Position numbers and translations under genes: made by a program | Part shown: positions 17,995 through 28,161 of the stretch, in pieces | How positions within the stretch are numbered: the first letter of the stretch is position 1 | Layout: each line of letters opens with the position of its first letter | Source of the DNA: Candidatus Synoicihabitans palmerolidicus | GTDB taxonomy: Bacteria > Verrucomicrobiota > Verrucomicrobiia > Opitutales > Opitutaceae | DNA length: 64,000 nt | Direction of reading: 5' to 3' | Assembly (NCBI GenBank): GCA_020809425.1 | Contig: JAGGDC010000001.1 | Coordinates: 930,001-994,000, forward strand | The notes under the pieces: model-generated | Told to the model about the DNA's origin: nothing | The model's input: only the letters and a program-made list of their open reading frames with translations | Database searches by the model: none

Positions 17995-20181
17995 ATGTCG
18001 ACTGCTGCCACTAAAGTATTGGAACCGGTGAAGTTTGGGACGTTTGGCGGAGTCTTCGTGCCCAACGTGTTGACGATTCTAGGTGTCATCATGTTCATGC
18101 GGACCGGATGGGTCGTGGGGCAGGCGGGACTGAAGGACGCGTTGATCATACTCCTGGTGGCCAACGCGATCAGGTTGTTGACCAGCCTTTCCCTGTCGTC
18201 GATTTCGACCAATATTCGAGTCAAGGGAGGCGGGGCGTACTATTTGATTTCCCGAAATCTAGGGTTGGAGATCGGCGGTTCGGTGGGCATTCCGCTATTT
18301 TTGGTGCAGGCGGTATCCGTGGCGTTTTACATCATCGGGTTGGCGGAGTCGTTGGAGTTTTTGTTTCCCGGATTGCCGACGCGCTTGGCGACGATTGTGA
18401 CATTGGCGGCGATATTTGGGATTGCCTGGGGGGGCGCTAGTATTGCGGTCAAGGCGCAGTATTTTATTTTGGGAGCGCTGGGTGTGGGGTTGATCTCGTT
18501 CTTTTTCGGATGGTCGCCAGTGCCGCACTGGTCGGCCAATTTCGAACCGGGGTATACGGACGGAGTGGTTTTTGGGGGTGTGTTTGCGATCTTCTTCCCG
18601 GCGGTGACCGGGATCATGTCGGGAGTGAGTATGTCGGGGGATTTGAAGGACCCATCGAAAAGTGTACCGAAAGGGACGATCTTGGCGGTGGTGGTGTCTT
18701 TCGTGATTTATGCTGCGCAGATGATCTGGTTGTCGTTGCACGCGGATCGGGGAGAGTGGGTGACGAATAATGTGGTGATGGAGCGGATCTCGTTGGTGGG
18801 ACCGTTGATTTTTGTCGGTTTGTGGGCGGCGACACTCTCGTCGGCGTTGGCCAGTTTGTTGGCAGCGCCCCGAACCTTGCAGGCATTGGCCCAGGACAAG
18901 GTGATGCCGATCGGGTTGGCGAAGGGGTACGGACCAGGGAATGAACCGCGCCTCGCGTTGATATTCTCCACCGTGCTGGCGGGGGTGTGTTTGATGGCAG
19001 GGAAGCTCGATGTGATCGCCCCGGTGATCTCGATGTTTTTCCTCACGACCTATGGCACGGTGAATTTGGTGGCGGGGCTGAGTGCGTTGGCGTCGAATCC
19101 CAGTTACCGGCCGACGTTTCGGGTGCACTGGTTGCCCTGTTTGGTGGGTGCGGCGGGATGTTTGTTCGCGATGTTTTTGCTCAACGCCCTGGCCACGGTG
19201 GCGGCGGTCGCGTGCATTGTCGGTCTTTATTCCCTGCTCAAAGGGCGGCAGTATCAGACGGCATGGGGGGATGAGCGGAGTGGAATTTGGTTCGCGTTGG
19301 CGCGGTTCGGGTTGTTGCAATTGGCAGCGTCGCGGCAACACGTACGGAACTGGCGCTCGGTTATTCTGGTGCTGGTGGGGAATCCGACGAATCGGTTGGC
19401 GCTCGTGGAATTGGCCAATCGGATCGAAGCACGGCGAGGGTTGTTGTTTTTGTCTCAGATCGTGACGGGAGATTGGCAGAAGATGTTGCCGAGACAGGCC
19501 GCGCTGCAGCGTCAGTTGCAGGAATTCATTCGAGAGAGTCGACTTTCGGCTGTGGGGAAGACCGTGATGGCGGACACGTTTGAGCACGGCGTATCGACCC
19601 TGTTGCAGGTAGCGGGAGTGGGCGCGTTGGAGCCGAATACGGTGCTGATGGGATGGAGCGAGGATGCGTTGCGGCAGAAGGAGTTTATTGGCTCGGTGCG
19701 GCGTATTTTGGAGTTGGAGCGGAATTTATTGATCTTTTCGGAGGCCGAGGTCCCCAACTATCAATTGGAACCTGTCATTGATGTCTGGTGGCGTTCGCGG
19801 GCGAATGGCGGTTTCATGCTCACGTTGGCCCATCTTTGGCAACAAGGGGTGGTCGGACGACCTTATCGACTGCGGGTACGTCGTATCGTGGAAACGAAAG
19901 CGGGTCACGCGGAGACGGTGGCGGCGATGAAGGAGCTCGTCAGGGCGACTCGGTTTGAGGCGAAGATTGACGTGGTGGTCGACAACGGTGCGCCGTTTGA
20001 AGTGATTGCGCGGGAATCTGAGCGCTCAGCGCTGGTATTTGTCGGCGTGGCTCTGGAATTTCCGCGAGCGGAAGAGAATCCACTGGCGGCACTGAAGCCC
20101 TGGGTCGGTGCGCTGCAGGGAGAACTGGTATTGGCCAAGAGGTGGCAGGATCTGCATGCGCACGAGACCTCGCATGACTAA
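17995..20181 (+). CDS. Amino acid permease/SLC12-type cation-chloride cotransporter-like protein
   Basis: An intact 728-residue membrane protein starting MSTAATKVLEPVKFGTFGGV. About 12 transmembrane helices occupy residues 20-430, with the family motif FMRTGWVVGQAG in helix 1 and GVFAIFFPAVTGIMSGVSMS in the middle. A cytosolic C-terminal domain of about 290 residues follows, as in eukaryotic Na-K-Cl cotransporters and their bacterial homologues. The substrate cannot be read from sequence; chloride-coupled cation transport or amino acid transport are both possible. ATG 17995 is preferred over a start five codons upstream because the family begins there. Confidence 0.85.
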   Translation: MSTAATKVLEPVKFGTFGGVFVPNVLTILGVIMFMRTGWVVGQAGLKDALIILLVANAIRLLTSLSLSSISTNIRVKGGGAYYLISRNLGLEIGGSVGIPLFLVQAVSVAFYIIGLAESLEFLFPGLPTRLATIVTLAAIFGIAWGGASIAVKAQYFILGALGVGLISFFFGWSPVPHWSANFEPGYTDGVVFGGVFAIFFPAVTGIMSGVSMSGDLKDPSKSVPKGTILAVVVSFVIYAAQMIWLSLHADRGEWVTNNVVMERISLVGPLIFVGLWAATLSSALASLLAAPRTLQALAQDKVMPIGLAKGYGPGNEPRLALIFSTVLAGVCLMAGKLDVIAPVISMFFLTTYGTVNLVAGLSALASNPSYRPTFRVHWLPCLVGAAGCLFAMFLLNALATVAAVACIVGLYSLLKGRQYQTAWGDERSGIWFALARFGLLQLAASRQHVRNWRSVILVLVGNPTNRLALVELANRIEARRGLLFLSQIVTGDWQKMLPRQAALQRQLQEFIRESRLSAVGKTVMADTFEHGVSTLLQVAGVGALEPNTVLMGWSEDALRQKEFIGSVRRILELERNLLIFSEAEVPNYQLEPVIDVWWRSRANGGFMLTLAHLWQQGVVGRPYRLRVRRIVETKAGHAETVAAMKELVRATRFEAKIDVVVDNGAPFEVIARESERSALVFVGVALEFPRAEENPLAALKPWVGALQGELVLAKRWQDLHAHETSHD

Positions 20182-20229
20182 ATGTATGGTAACGAGGAAG
20201 AAAACTGAGCGCCGGAGCTCTCAATCGTC

Positions 20230-20913
20230 ATGCGTGTTTTAATCACGGCAGGCCCCACACGTGAACACATCGATTCGGTGCGTTATTTGAGCAATGGATC
20301 GAGTGGGAAAATGGGTTACGCATTGGCCGCGGCGGCTGTGGGGAGAGGAGCGGAGGTGCACTTGATTAGTGGACCGGTTGGCATTCCGGAGCCTCAGGGA
20401 GTGGAGGTTACGCGTGTGGTCTCGGCGGATGAGATGTATCGAGCTTGTGAGGCGAGTTTTGAGAAGTGTGATGTCTTTATCGCAGTGGCCGCGGTGGCGG
20501 ATTACCGACCGAAGCGACGCGCGGAACAGAAGGAGGCGAAGGTTAAGGGAGATGTGACCTTGGAGTTGGAACCGACCGTGGATATTTTAAAGGCGATGGG
20601 AGCCCGGCGGAAGGACGGGCAATTGTTGATCGGGTTTGCCGCGGAGACTTCTGATTTGGCGATAAAGGCACCGGCGAAATTGGCGGCCAAGGGGTGTGAC
20701 TGGATTGTGGCCAACGATGTGGGAGCGCCTGGGCTTGGGATGGAAGCGGATGCGAATGCGGTGTCGTTGTGGAATCGTGGCGGACACGTGGCGGATCTGG
20801 GACCGGCCGCCAAGGGACCTCTCGCAGAGTTGATACTGGCGCGAATTTTAGAGGCAGAGAAAAGTGAGCGAGCGGGTGGACTCGCAGGGCGTGCGCGGAA
20901 ATTTTGGATCTGA
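20230..20913 (+). CDS. coaB: Phosphopantothenate-cysteine ligase (CoaB domain alone)
   Basis: 227 residues covering the CoaB half of the usual CoaBC fusion: MRVLITAGPTREHIDSVRYL with SNGSSGKMGYALAAAA, then AVAAVADYRP and IGFAAETSDL, and WIVANDVGAP near the cysteine-ligation site. CoaB joins 4'-phosphopantothenate to cysteine using CTP in coenzyme A synthesis. No CoaC (decarboxylase) domain is in this window, so it is presumably encoded elsewhere. It is intact. Confidence 0.92.
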   Translation: MRVLITAGPTREHIDSVRYLSNGSSGKMGYALAAAAVGRGAEVHLISGPVGIPEPQGVEVTRVVSADEMYRACEASFEKCDVFIAVAAVADYRPKRRAEQKEAKVKGDVTLELEPTVDILKAMGARRKDGQLLIGFAAETSDLAIKAPAKLAAKGCDWIVANDVGAPGLGMEADANAVSLWNRGGHVADLGPAAKGPLAELILARILEAEKSERAGGLAGRARKFWI

Positions 20914-20974
20914 GCCGTGCCTATGGCGGTGGAAAGTAGGCGGTTCGATCGGAGCCGAAAGGGGGCATTTAAAC

Positions 20975-20999
20975 AAAAACGCCCGAGGGAAACCGGGCG
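20975..20999 (-). terminator. Terminator of the HAD phosphatase gene
   Basis: Stem CGCCCG/CGGGCG (20980-20985 with 20994-20999), read on the minus strand and followed by a run of five T. It lies about 60 bases beyond the stop of the gene at 21062. Confidence 0.8.
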
Positions 21000-21061
21000 C
21001 TTGGGAGGTGGAGTCGAAGTGACCTGGCGGGACCAAACTCGAAGCGAGACGAGGGGCAGAA

Positions 21062-22108
21062 TCAGGTCGCGGAAGCATCACCCTCTGCGAGGAAGGTGGA
21101 TTGTTTCAGGCTTTTGGTCGCGCCTTTGTTTTGGCGGCGGTCGTCGTCACCAGACAGGTGGCGCGGAGGGCGAGAGACACGCTGGGCGACGGCGGCCCCC
21201 CGGTCGGCGACGATACGCTCGCACATTTTGTAAATTTGAAGGCGCAGCCATTTTGAGGTGGAGCTAGTGGGGCGATAGTCAGCTTCGCCATAGTGGTCGA
21301 TTCGCCCGACCTGGCGAAGCCGATCGTTTTGCTCGAATTCGCCGGGGGAGTCGGGGTTGTAGACCGCATAGGCCATGCCGCCACCGCTTTTGACGACGGA
21401 GAAGCTCGGGATATCGCTAGGACCGTCGGCGATGTAGATCATATTTTGCAACGGGATCCGGCGGTCCTCCGGCTTGATGTTCGAGTTCACATCGATGGCG
21501 GCGTTGCGATTGGTGCCCTTGTTGATTTCGAAGATGGCTTTGGTCTTGGTGGTATTGTCGATGGCCATGCCAATTTGGGCGATTTCGGCTTCGGCATCGA
21601 TCGAGAGCTCGTTTTGTTTAAGAAAGCCAGGTTGCAGGGGATTTTCGACGAATTCGCAGGCCCAGATACCGTCGACTTTGTCGGCCAGGGCGCTACCGCG
21701 GACCATTTCAGCGAGGCCGGTGCTGACGATGTAGTGTTCGATGGCGATGTCGTGTTTAACAAATTCGGGGTTCTCGCGGACGAAATTTCGACTGTAGTCG
21801 AAGAAGTCCGGCATGCCCGGGTAGAATTCGATATCGGCGCCACATTCGCGGAGGACAAGATTGTTAAGGCCGGACATTTCACCCGAGAGCACGTAGGTCA
21901 GCAGATGGTTCAAGTAGGCGATTTCGCCGGAAATGTGGTAGCCGCGCTTTGTATAGAAAGGGACGAGATCATTGGTCTCCGCCCAAAAGTTTGCCTCTTC
22001 GATGCCGTAGCGCCGAAAGAGCGGCGTCTGCATGTATTCCGGGATGAGCGTTTTATCGAAATCCCAAATGCAGGCGATGATGTTCTGGGTAAAGAGGGTC
22101 GTAGCCAT
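21062..22108 (-). CDS. HAD-superfamily phosphatase-like protein
   Basis: 348 residues, intact. The N-terminal catalytic motif WDFDKTLIP (residues 16-24) has the DxD pattern of HAD hydrolases, and IYIADGPSDIPSFSVVKSGG is the C-terminal acidic motif IV. The central cap region binds the substrate. It is a larger relative of phosphoserine-phosphatase-type enzymes; the substrate is unknown. It is divergent from prfA and followed by its own terminator. Confidence 0.85.
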   Translation of the reverse strand: MATTLFTQNIIACIWDFDKTLIPEYMQTPLFRRYGIEEANFWAETNDLVPFYTKRGYHISGEIAYLNHLLTYVLSGEMSGLNNLVLRECGADIEFYPGMPDFFDYSRNFVRENPEFVKHDIAIEHYIVSTGLAEMVRGSALADKVDGIWACEFVENPLQPGFLKQNELSIDAEAEIAQIGMAIDNTTKTKAIFEINKGTNRNAAIDVNSNIKPEDRRIPLQNMIYIADGPSDIPSFSVVKSGGGMAYAVYNPDSPGEFEQNDRLRQVGRIDHYGEADYRPTSSTSKWLRLQIYKMCERIVADRGAAVAQRVSRPPRHLSGDDDRRQNKGATKSLKQSTFLAEGDASAT

Positions 22109-22255
22109 AATAGTGCGACAGGATGCGGCTGCAAAGAGCGGCGAGAGCGTCTGATTGCAACGATGCGAAGGAGAGGCACGGGCGCAAATTGAAAAATCCT
22201 TGGATTCGTTCTTCCTTTAACCGGACGATCAACATTATGGATTCATCGCTACCCC

Positions 22256-23377
22256 ATGTCTAACCTTTCCGATATCGCACCCTTCCGTCGTCGTCTTGAC
22301 GGACTGGACGCTCAATTGGCGGATCCGAACCTGTTTGCGGACCCTCAGCGCGCGGCCAATGTTTCGCGTGACCAACAACGGATGGAGCGCCTGGTGCAGG
22401 ACTATGAGACGGTGCAGCGCCTAGAAGCACAAATTGTGGAGGCGAAGGGATTGATGCGGGATGATCAGGCGGATCCGGATTTGAGAGAGTTGGCGAAAAT
22501 GGAGTTGCCAGAAAACGAGGAGAAGCTGGTGGAGATGGAGCGATCGGTCTTGATGGCTATGATACCGCCGGAGGCGACGGATTCTCGCAATACGGTGCTG
22601 GAAATTCGGGCGGGCACGGGAGGGGATGAAGCTGCGCTGTTTGCTGGTGAGTTGTTTCGCGGGTATTCACGTTTTGCGGACACGCAGGGATGGGAAGTGC
22701 AGCCGATGTCGTCGAGTCCGGCGGAGCGAGGAGGCTACAAGGAAGTGATCGCGTTGATCACGGGTGATGAAGTGTATCGTCAGCTGAAATTTGAGAGTGG
22801 TGTGCATCGGGTTCAGCGCGTGCCGGTGACGGAGGCGAATGGACGAATCCATACCTCGACTGTGACGGTAGCGGTGATGCCGGAGGCGGAGGAAGTGGAC
22901 ATCGAGATCGATCCGCAGGATTTGGAGATCAGCATTGCGCGGGCGAGTGGTCCAGGCGGACAAGGCGTGAATACGACGGATTCGGCGGTGCAGATTTTGC
23001 ACAAGCCGACGGGTGCAATCGTCTACTGCGCGGATGAGCGTTCCCAGATCAAGAACAAGGCGAAGGCGATGACCGTGTTGCGTTCGCGGTTGTTAAAAAT
23101 CAAAGAGGAGGAAGAGCGCGCCAAGTATGCGGCCCAACGTCGCGGACAGATTGGCACCGGAGATCGCAGCGAACGCATTCGAACCTACAATTTTCCGCAA
23201 AGCCGAGTTACGGATCATCGCATTGGACTGACTCTGCACAGTTTGCCGCAAGTGATGGAAGGTGAGTTTGAGCCATTGGTGGAGGCGCTATTGCAGGAGG
23301 ACATGGCTTTAAAGTTGGCGGCCCTTAACGATGTGGCGGCCATGCCCGCGTGGGCGATGCCCGGAGCTCCCAGTTAA
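22256..23377 (+). CDS. prfA: Peptide chain release factor 1 (RF1)
   Basis: 373 residues, intact. It carries the universal GGQ peptidyl-hydrolysis motif in [16 protein letters not shown] (near residue 235) and the stop-codon-reading tripeptide PVT within [20 protein letters not shown], the class-I PxT motif specific for UAA and UAG. An intact RF1 indicates UAG is still a stop here. It is followed after one base by prmC, which methylates the GGQ glutamine, and the two are surely cotranscribed. Confidence 0.97.
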   Translation: MSNLSDIAPFRRRLDGLDAQLADPNLFADPQRAANVSRDQQRMERLVQDYETVQRLEAQIVEAKGLMRDDQADPDLRELAKMELPENEEKLVEMERSVLMAMIPPEATDSRNTVLEIRAGTGGDEAALFAGELFRGYSRFADTQGWEVQPMSSSPAERGGYKEVIALITGDEVYRQLKFESGVHRVQRVPVTEANGRIHTSTVTVAVMPEAEEVDIEIDPQDLEISIARASGPGGQGVNTTDSAVQILHKPTGAIVYCADERSQIKNKAKAMTVLRSRLLKIKEEEERAKYAAQRRGQIGTGDRSERIRTYNFPQSRVTDHRIGLTLHSLPQVMEGEFEPLVEALLQEDMALKLAALNDVAAMPAWAMPGAPS

Positions 23378-23378
23378 G

Positions 23379-24245
23379 ATGATCAATTTGCTGGAGGTGC
23401 TGCAGAAGAGTGCGACGTTTTTGGAATCCAAGGGCGTTGAGAACGGGCGACTGAATGCAGAGTTGTTGATTGGACATGCTCTCGGATTGAAGCGCATGCA
23501 GCTCTACATGCAGTTTGAGCGATTGTTGCCGGAGAAGGAGTTGGAACTGATTCGCCCCGTGGTGCGCCGACGTTCGCAGAGGGAGCCCTTGCAGTATATT
23601 CTGGGCACGGTGGATTTTGGAGGGTTGGAGCTCAAAGTGGATCGCAGAGCTTTGATCCCGCGGCCGGAAACCGAATATTTGGTAGAGTTAATCAAGGCGG
23701 AATATTCCGAGGCAGGTCCTATGTTGGCCGCTGATCTTGGAACGGGGAGTGGAGCGTTGGGATTGGCGTTGGCTCATCATTGGCCGGACGTGAAAATGTG
23801 GGCGATCGATGTGTCCAAGGAGGCGCTGGAATTGGCGCAAGAGAATCGCGATGCCAGTGAACTCGCCGAGCGAGTCACGCTGCTGGAATCCGATTGGTTC
23901 GAAACTGTACCCAAGGAGTTGCGCTTCGATTTGTTGGTGGCGAACCCGCCCTACCTAACTTCCGCAGAGGTAGAGGAATCCTCGCCGGAAGTAAAAAGCC
24001 ACGAACCGGCGGTTGCGCTGTCGACGGCGGAGGATGGGATGGATGCGTTAAGAATCATCATCGAGCAAGCGCCACGATTTTTGGCCAAGGACGGACTCCT
24101 GGCAATGGAGACCGGGATTGCGCAGCACGCTGAGTTGAGCGAGCTCATGGTGCAGGCGGGATTCACAAAGTTTGAATCCAAAGCCGATCTAGCCGGACGG
24201 CATCGCTTTGTGTTTGCGCGTTGGCCGGGAGAGACTTCCGAGTAG
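23379..24245 (+). CDS. prmC: Release factor glutamine methyltransferase
   Basis: 288 residues from ATG 23379 (MINLLEVLQKSATFLESKGV), one base after the prfA stop; an upstream in-frame start would lie inside prfA. The S-adenosylmethionine motif ADLGTGSGALGLALA and the catalytic NPPY in LVANPPYLT are present. It modifies the glutamine of the GGQ loop in RF1/RF2. Intact. Confidence 0.96.
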   Translation: MINLLEVLQKSATFLESKGVENGRLNAELLIGHALGLKRMQLYMQFERLLPEKELELIRPVVRRRSQREPLQYILGTVDFGGLELKVDRRALIPRPETEYLVELIKAEYSEAGPMLAADLGTGSGALGLALAHHWPDVKMWAIDVSKEALELAQENRDASELAERVTLLESDWFETVPKELRFDLLVANPPYLTSAEVEESSPEVKSHEPAVALSTAEDGMDALRIIIEQAPRFLAKDGLLAMETGIAQHAELSELMVQAGFTKFESKADLAGRHRFVFARWPGETSE

Positions 24246-24313
24246 ACTGTTTCGGCCAAGCAGAGCCGGGGCGGAGGACAGGCCGTTCGGAACGCTGAGG
24301 TCAGATAGCCAGA

Positions 24314-26614
24314 TTAACCGTCGGTCGTGGTGTGGGCCGTCAGGGGCGCTTGCTCTGCATAGTGAGGATTGCGACCAATATCCACGGCATCGACAAGGAC
24401 ACGCAGGGCCTCGCGCAAATGGATATCCAGACGGGCGTAGCCTTCCGGTTCGGGTTCTTCATCGGTACTGAGAATTTCAGCTTCTTCCGTAGCGACGTCT
24501 TCGACTGGAGTGGCGGCCATGGCGGCGTCTGCTTCGATCTCGATTTCGGTGGCGTCGGTGGTCGGTTCAACGGCGGGCTCGGTCGAGGCCAAGGTTTCGT
24601 TAGATTCGTCCTCGGTTTCCTTGGGAGGCGTGAGCAAGCATTCGGTATAAGTGAAATTACCTTCGCGGAGAGCCTTGCGGTGCTCGTCCATTTGATCGCG
24701 GTAGGCCTTGTTTGCATTACGTTGGGCGATTCGCTCCTCGAGATTCAGCGAAACCATTTTCTGTTCCTGGCGTTCGGTGAACCAGTCGATATTCTCGCGC
24801 AGAAACTGGAATTCGTCCAACGAATCCTGACGAGCAAGGCTGGCTTCGCGGAGAGGTGTGAGGATGTGGTTGTCCAAGGGAGCGCCGTCAAATTGGGTGG
24901 TTTCAATTTCGTCCCAGACCAAGGCGTGCGGGAGGAATCCCTCGTCGGATTCCATAGCGTCTTCGATGGACGGCAGAATGATGTCGGGCACTACACCGTT
25001 GAGTTGAGTGGAGGAGCCACTGGGGAGGTAAAACTTCTGGATGGTAAACTTGGCGGCGCCGCTTTTGGTTCCGTTCAAGCGCATCTGTCGGTCAAGGTTA
25101 CGCATTTCGTAAACGATTTGAACGGTGCCTTTGCCATGGGTCGAACTATCGCCGAGGACGACGGCGCGACCGTAGTTTTGGAGGGCGCCGGCCACGATTT
25201 CCGAGGCAGAGGCGCTGAATTTCGAAACGAGCACGGCGAGCGGACCGGCGTAGCGCACAGACGAGTCCTCGTCGTTGTCCACCGTGATGTCGCCATAGTA
25301 GGAGCGGACTTGGACGACGGGACCTTGTTCAATGAAGAGCCCGGTGAGGTCGATCGCCTCGCTGAGGAGTCCTCCGCCATTATCGCGAAGATCGAGCACC
25401 AGACCGTCGATTCCGTGGTCCTGCAGTTGGGAGATGAGGGTGGCGACGTCTGCGCTGGCGCTGTTTTGTTCAGATTCAGTGTTGCTGGGGTCGGGACCGT
25501 AGAAGGCGGGCAGGCTGACGACACCGAGTGAAGTTATGTTTCCTTTTTCGTCGGGCACGTCGAAGAAGGCGGCATGGGCGCGGGTGAAATCGAGATTGAC
25601 GACGTTGCGCACGATGACGATTTCCTTGCGGGCGGAGGGATCGGTAGCATCGGCGGGCTGGATCGTGAGGTGGACATTGGTACCGCGTTCGCCGCGGATC
25701 ATGTCGACAATTTTGCGGAGCTTCATGCCGATGAGCTCAACGGGCTCGGTCCCGTCTTGGGAAACGGCGATGAGCTTGTCGTTGGGTTTGAGGCGGCGAT
25801 CGACGTCGGCGGGGCCGCCGGCAATGATTTCTTTAATCACACATTCATCTTCCTCCATACCGAGCAGGGCGCCGATGCCCACGAGTTGGAGACGCATTTG
25901 GATGGAGAAATCCTCGTAGGTATCCGCGGAGAAGTAGGTGGAGTGAGGGTCGTAGAGGTGAGCGATGTTGGTCAGAAATAGCTCGATGATTTCTTGAGTT
26001 TCAATATCGGCCAGATTCTTAAGGCGGCGATCGAAGTGTTTGCGCACGCGTTCCTTGGCTTCGGTCATCTTGTGGTCGTTGAGCATTTCGTGCACGATCT
26101 CGAACAGGAGGCGTTTTTCCCAAAGAGCGTCGGCAGCGGCCTCGTCGGCGGGCCACTGGAGTTCACTGCGATCAGTCAGGTAGGCTTCGTGGCCTTCGGT
26201 ATCAAAGTCACCTTCGAGACGCTTAAAGACCCATTCGGCCCGAGCTTCGACTCGTTCCTCGTAACGTTGGAAAATGCTGAAGGCGGAGTTGATATCGCCG
26301 ACGTGAGCGATGTTCCAGTAGAGTCCTTCACTGTAACTGGCGTTGAATGCGTCGGCGTCGGATTGGAGAAAGAACAGATGTCTGCCATCCCAATCGTCCA
26401 TGCAGTCGGTGATGATCTCGCGATAGTTGGAGGGGCTGACGGCTTCGCGATTGTAATGAGCCTCCTCGAGTAAGTGGACGAAGTTGGAGATCTCTCGTTT
26501 CTCAGTGGGAGTGACTGAGAAGGTCCGGTCTGGGCGAGCCAGCGGGAACGAAGGGGTGAGGGCGATGAGCCAGGCGGAGAGAAAGAGGGAGGGGCGACGG
26601 GGCACGACGTTCAT
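24314..26614 (-). CDS. Carboxy-terminal (tail-specific) S41 protease, Prc-like
   Basis: 766 residues from ATG 26614, chosen because MNVVPRRPSLFLSAWLIALT is a signal peptide; the frame is open 43 codons upstream but unlike a secretion signal. Family parts in order: N-terminal helical domain (residues 30-230), PDZ domain (GIGALLGMEEDECVIKEIIA onward), then the S41 core with catalytic serine in KFSASASEIVAGAL (about 467) and lysine in STHGKGTVQ (about 492). The C-terminal part is acidic (EIEIEADAAMAATP). It degrades periplasmic proteins with exposed C-termini. Intact. Confidence 0.92.
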   Translation of the reverse strand: MNVVPRRPSLFLSAWLIALTPSFPLARPDRTFSVTPTEKREISNFVHLLEEAHYNREAVSPSNYREIITDCMDDWDGRHLFFLQSDADAFNASYSEGLYWNIAHVGDINSAFSIFQRYEERVEARAEWVFKRLEGDFDTEGHEAYLTDRSELQWPADEAAADALWEKRLLFEIVHEMLNDHKMTEAKERVRKHFDRRLKNLADIETQEIIELFLTNIAHLYDPHSTYFSADTYEDFSIQMRLQLVGIGALLGMEEDECVIKEIIAGGPADVDRRLKPNDKLIAVSQDGTEPVELIGMKLRKIVDMIRGERGTNVHLTIQPADATDPSARKEIVIVRNVVNLDFTRAHAAFFDVPDEKGNITSLGVVSLPAFYGPDPSNTESEQNSASADVATLISQLQDHGIDGLVLDLRDNGGGLLSEAIDLTGLFIEQGPVVQVRSYYGDITVDNDEDSSVRYAGPLAVLVSKFSASASEIVAGALQNYGRAVVLGDSSTHGKGTVQIVYEMRNLDRQMRLNGTKSGAAKFTIQKFYLPSGSSTQLNGVVPDIILPSIEDAMESDEGFLPHALVWDEIETTQFDGAPLDNHILTPLREASLARQDSLDEFQFLRENIDWFTERQEQKMVSLNLEERIAQRNANKAYRDQMDEHRKALREGNFTYTECLLTPPKETEDESNETLASTEPAVEPTTDATEIEIEADAAMAATPVEDVATEEAEILSTDEEPEPEGYARLDIHLREALRVLVDAVDIGRNPHYAEQAPLTAHTTTDG

Positions 26615-26690
26615 GAAGAGAGTTGGGAAAGGCGCGGGGTTAAAAGGTTTCAGGAAAGTGGCAAATTGAAGGAAGGGCGGGGGACGTGGT

Positions 26691-27590
26691 TCAGCGCTGG
26701 TTGAGCATGTCCTTTGCCTGATCGAGTAGTTGTTTTTCGTCATCGGTCAGTGCTCCGAAGCCTTGACTGTTGATTTTGTCGAGGATGCGGTCGACCTCGG
26801 CGCGTAGGTTCTGGGGTGAAACCGAGCTTTTGGCGCCGTTCTTAAGGTCCGACGATAAATTTACCTTGTAGGTCCGGGTTTTCAACCCGAGGGGACTTGG
26901 CTCGTTTTAGCCAACCGGGAAGCTTGATTCCGGGGGCGCGATCGGGATTTTTCACTCGCGATGATGAACGTAGCGGAAGAACAGCCATCCCGCACCCAAA
27001 CCACCCAAATGAGCGGAATGCGCGACGCCTCCCAAACCTGAGTGGCCAGGAATCTCGGTAAACAAGGAACCCAGCAGGTCGATACCGCCGAGGACGATGA
27101 CCAACCATTTGAGCTTAATCGTGACTGGAATCCCGAAGAACAGCAGAAAAGTGATCGGGCGATTGGGAGTTATGGCCGCGAATACCATCAGGAGAGCATA
27201 GACGCCGGCGGATGCTCCGATGAGCGCACCGCTGTGGACCCAGTTGGTGGCTAGCCATGTTAAGCCCCCAAGCACCACGCCACCGCAGTAGAGCCAGAGG
27301 AACCGTTTGGCGCCGAGAAGGGGCAGGAGCTCGCGTCCCAAGAGGAATATCCACAGCAAATTGAAGACGACGTGGAGGAAGCTCGTCATGCTGTGTAACA
27401 AGCTGTAGGTCAACAGCGTCCAGATGAAACCGGTTTTGATCCCCGGGATCGTCAAGGCCAGCAAGTGGTCGAAGCTCTGACCAGTGCGGGCTCCGAGCCA
27501 TTTCCAAAATATATTTTGGAGGATAAACCCCGCAATGGTGGCGCAAATCAGCCAAGTGAGGACGGAAGGTTGTCGGTCGCGAGTAATCAT
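26691..27590 (-). pseudogene. Rhomboid-family intramembrane serine protease, C-terminus split over three frames
   Basis: The membrane core is open from 27590 (MITRDRQPSVLTWLICATIA), with the catalytic serine in HSGALIGASAGVYALLM and the histidine in HSAHLGGLGAGWLFFRYVHH; the core ends at a TGA near 26952. The expected tail continues in a second frame ([20 protein letters not shown]) and then a third ([20 protein letters not shown] ending at 26691), a C-terminal helix common in verrucomicrobial rhomboids. Two small indels in the linker explain this. The protease core is unaffected, so a truncated active protease could still be made. Confidence 0.75.
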
Positions 27591-27779
27591 TTCGTATGTA
27601 GGACCGGTCAGATAGCATCGAGAAACGGTGGAGCTTTGTTACTCACCTGACAAGTTTGGTCCGGTGTTTAATAGGGAATAAAATCACGCCGTGCTTTTTC
27701 TTGGAAGGAAAACAAATTGGCGGTCGGTCCGACCACCGCTTGACACAACTCACGGATTCACTTTTGTCCGACTGAATCT

Positions 27780-28013
27780 ATGGCAGACAAAGACGACAAG
27801 TGGGATGAAAACGTAGCCGGCAAGTTTTATGTCGATCAGCAATGTATCGATTGTGATCTCTGCCGTGAAACTGCTCCAGATTGCTTCACCCGCCATGATG
27901 ACGGCGGTTATTCCTTCGTGCACAAGCAGCCGACGAACGAAGAAGACGTCGCGCTTTGCATGGAAGCCCTCGAAGGCTGTCCGGTCGAAGCGATCGGCGA
28001 AGACGGCTCCTGA
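27780..28013 (+). CDS. 4Fe-4S single-cluster ferredoxin
   Basis: 77 residues, intact. The iron-sulfur ligands are C-x2-C-x2-C in QCIDCDLCRETAP and a distant fourth in EGCPVEAIGED, the arrangement of small ferredoxins with one 4Fe-4S cluster. A soluble electron carrier, partner unknown. TTGACA about 40 bases upstream may be a -35 element, though a matching -10 is weak. Confidence 0.88.
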   Translation: MADKDDKWDENVAGKFYVDQQCIDCDLCRETAPDCFTRHDDGGYSFVHKQPTNEEDVALCMEALEGCPVEAIGEDGS

Positions 28014-28041
28014 GACAGTTTGCATTCTCTTTATGACACCT

Positions 28042-28065
28042 CGGAGGCTTCCTCCGGGGGGGGGG
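28042..28065. other. Terminator-like hairpin followed by ten G instead of T
   Basis: Stem CGGAGG, loop CTT, stem CCTCCG just after the ferredoxin gene, running into about 10 G at 28056-28065. The placement suits a terminator, but the usual T tract is absent. Confidence 0.6.
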
Positions 28066-28161
28066 TTGTCCGCATTCCTTGTTAATTAAATTACGGATTA
28101 GGCTAACAATTGCTTGATTCCAATCGAGGCGGCGCTAGGCACGAAGCGCGTGCAAGCACGT

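Noticed and set aside
28014..28161. Cobalamin riboswitch ahead of the TonB receptor
   Set aside because: No B12-box-like conserved core or paired architecture could be found; only a terminator-like hairpin and the G tract.
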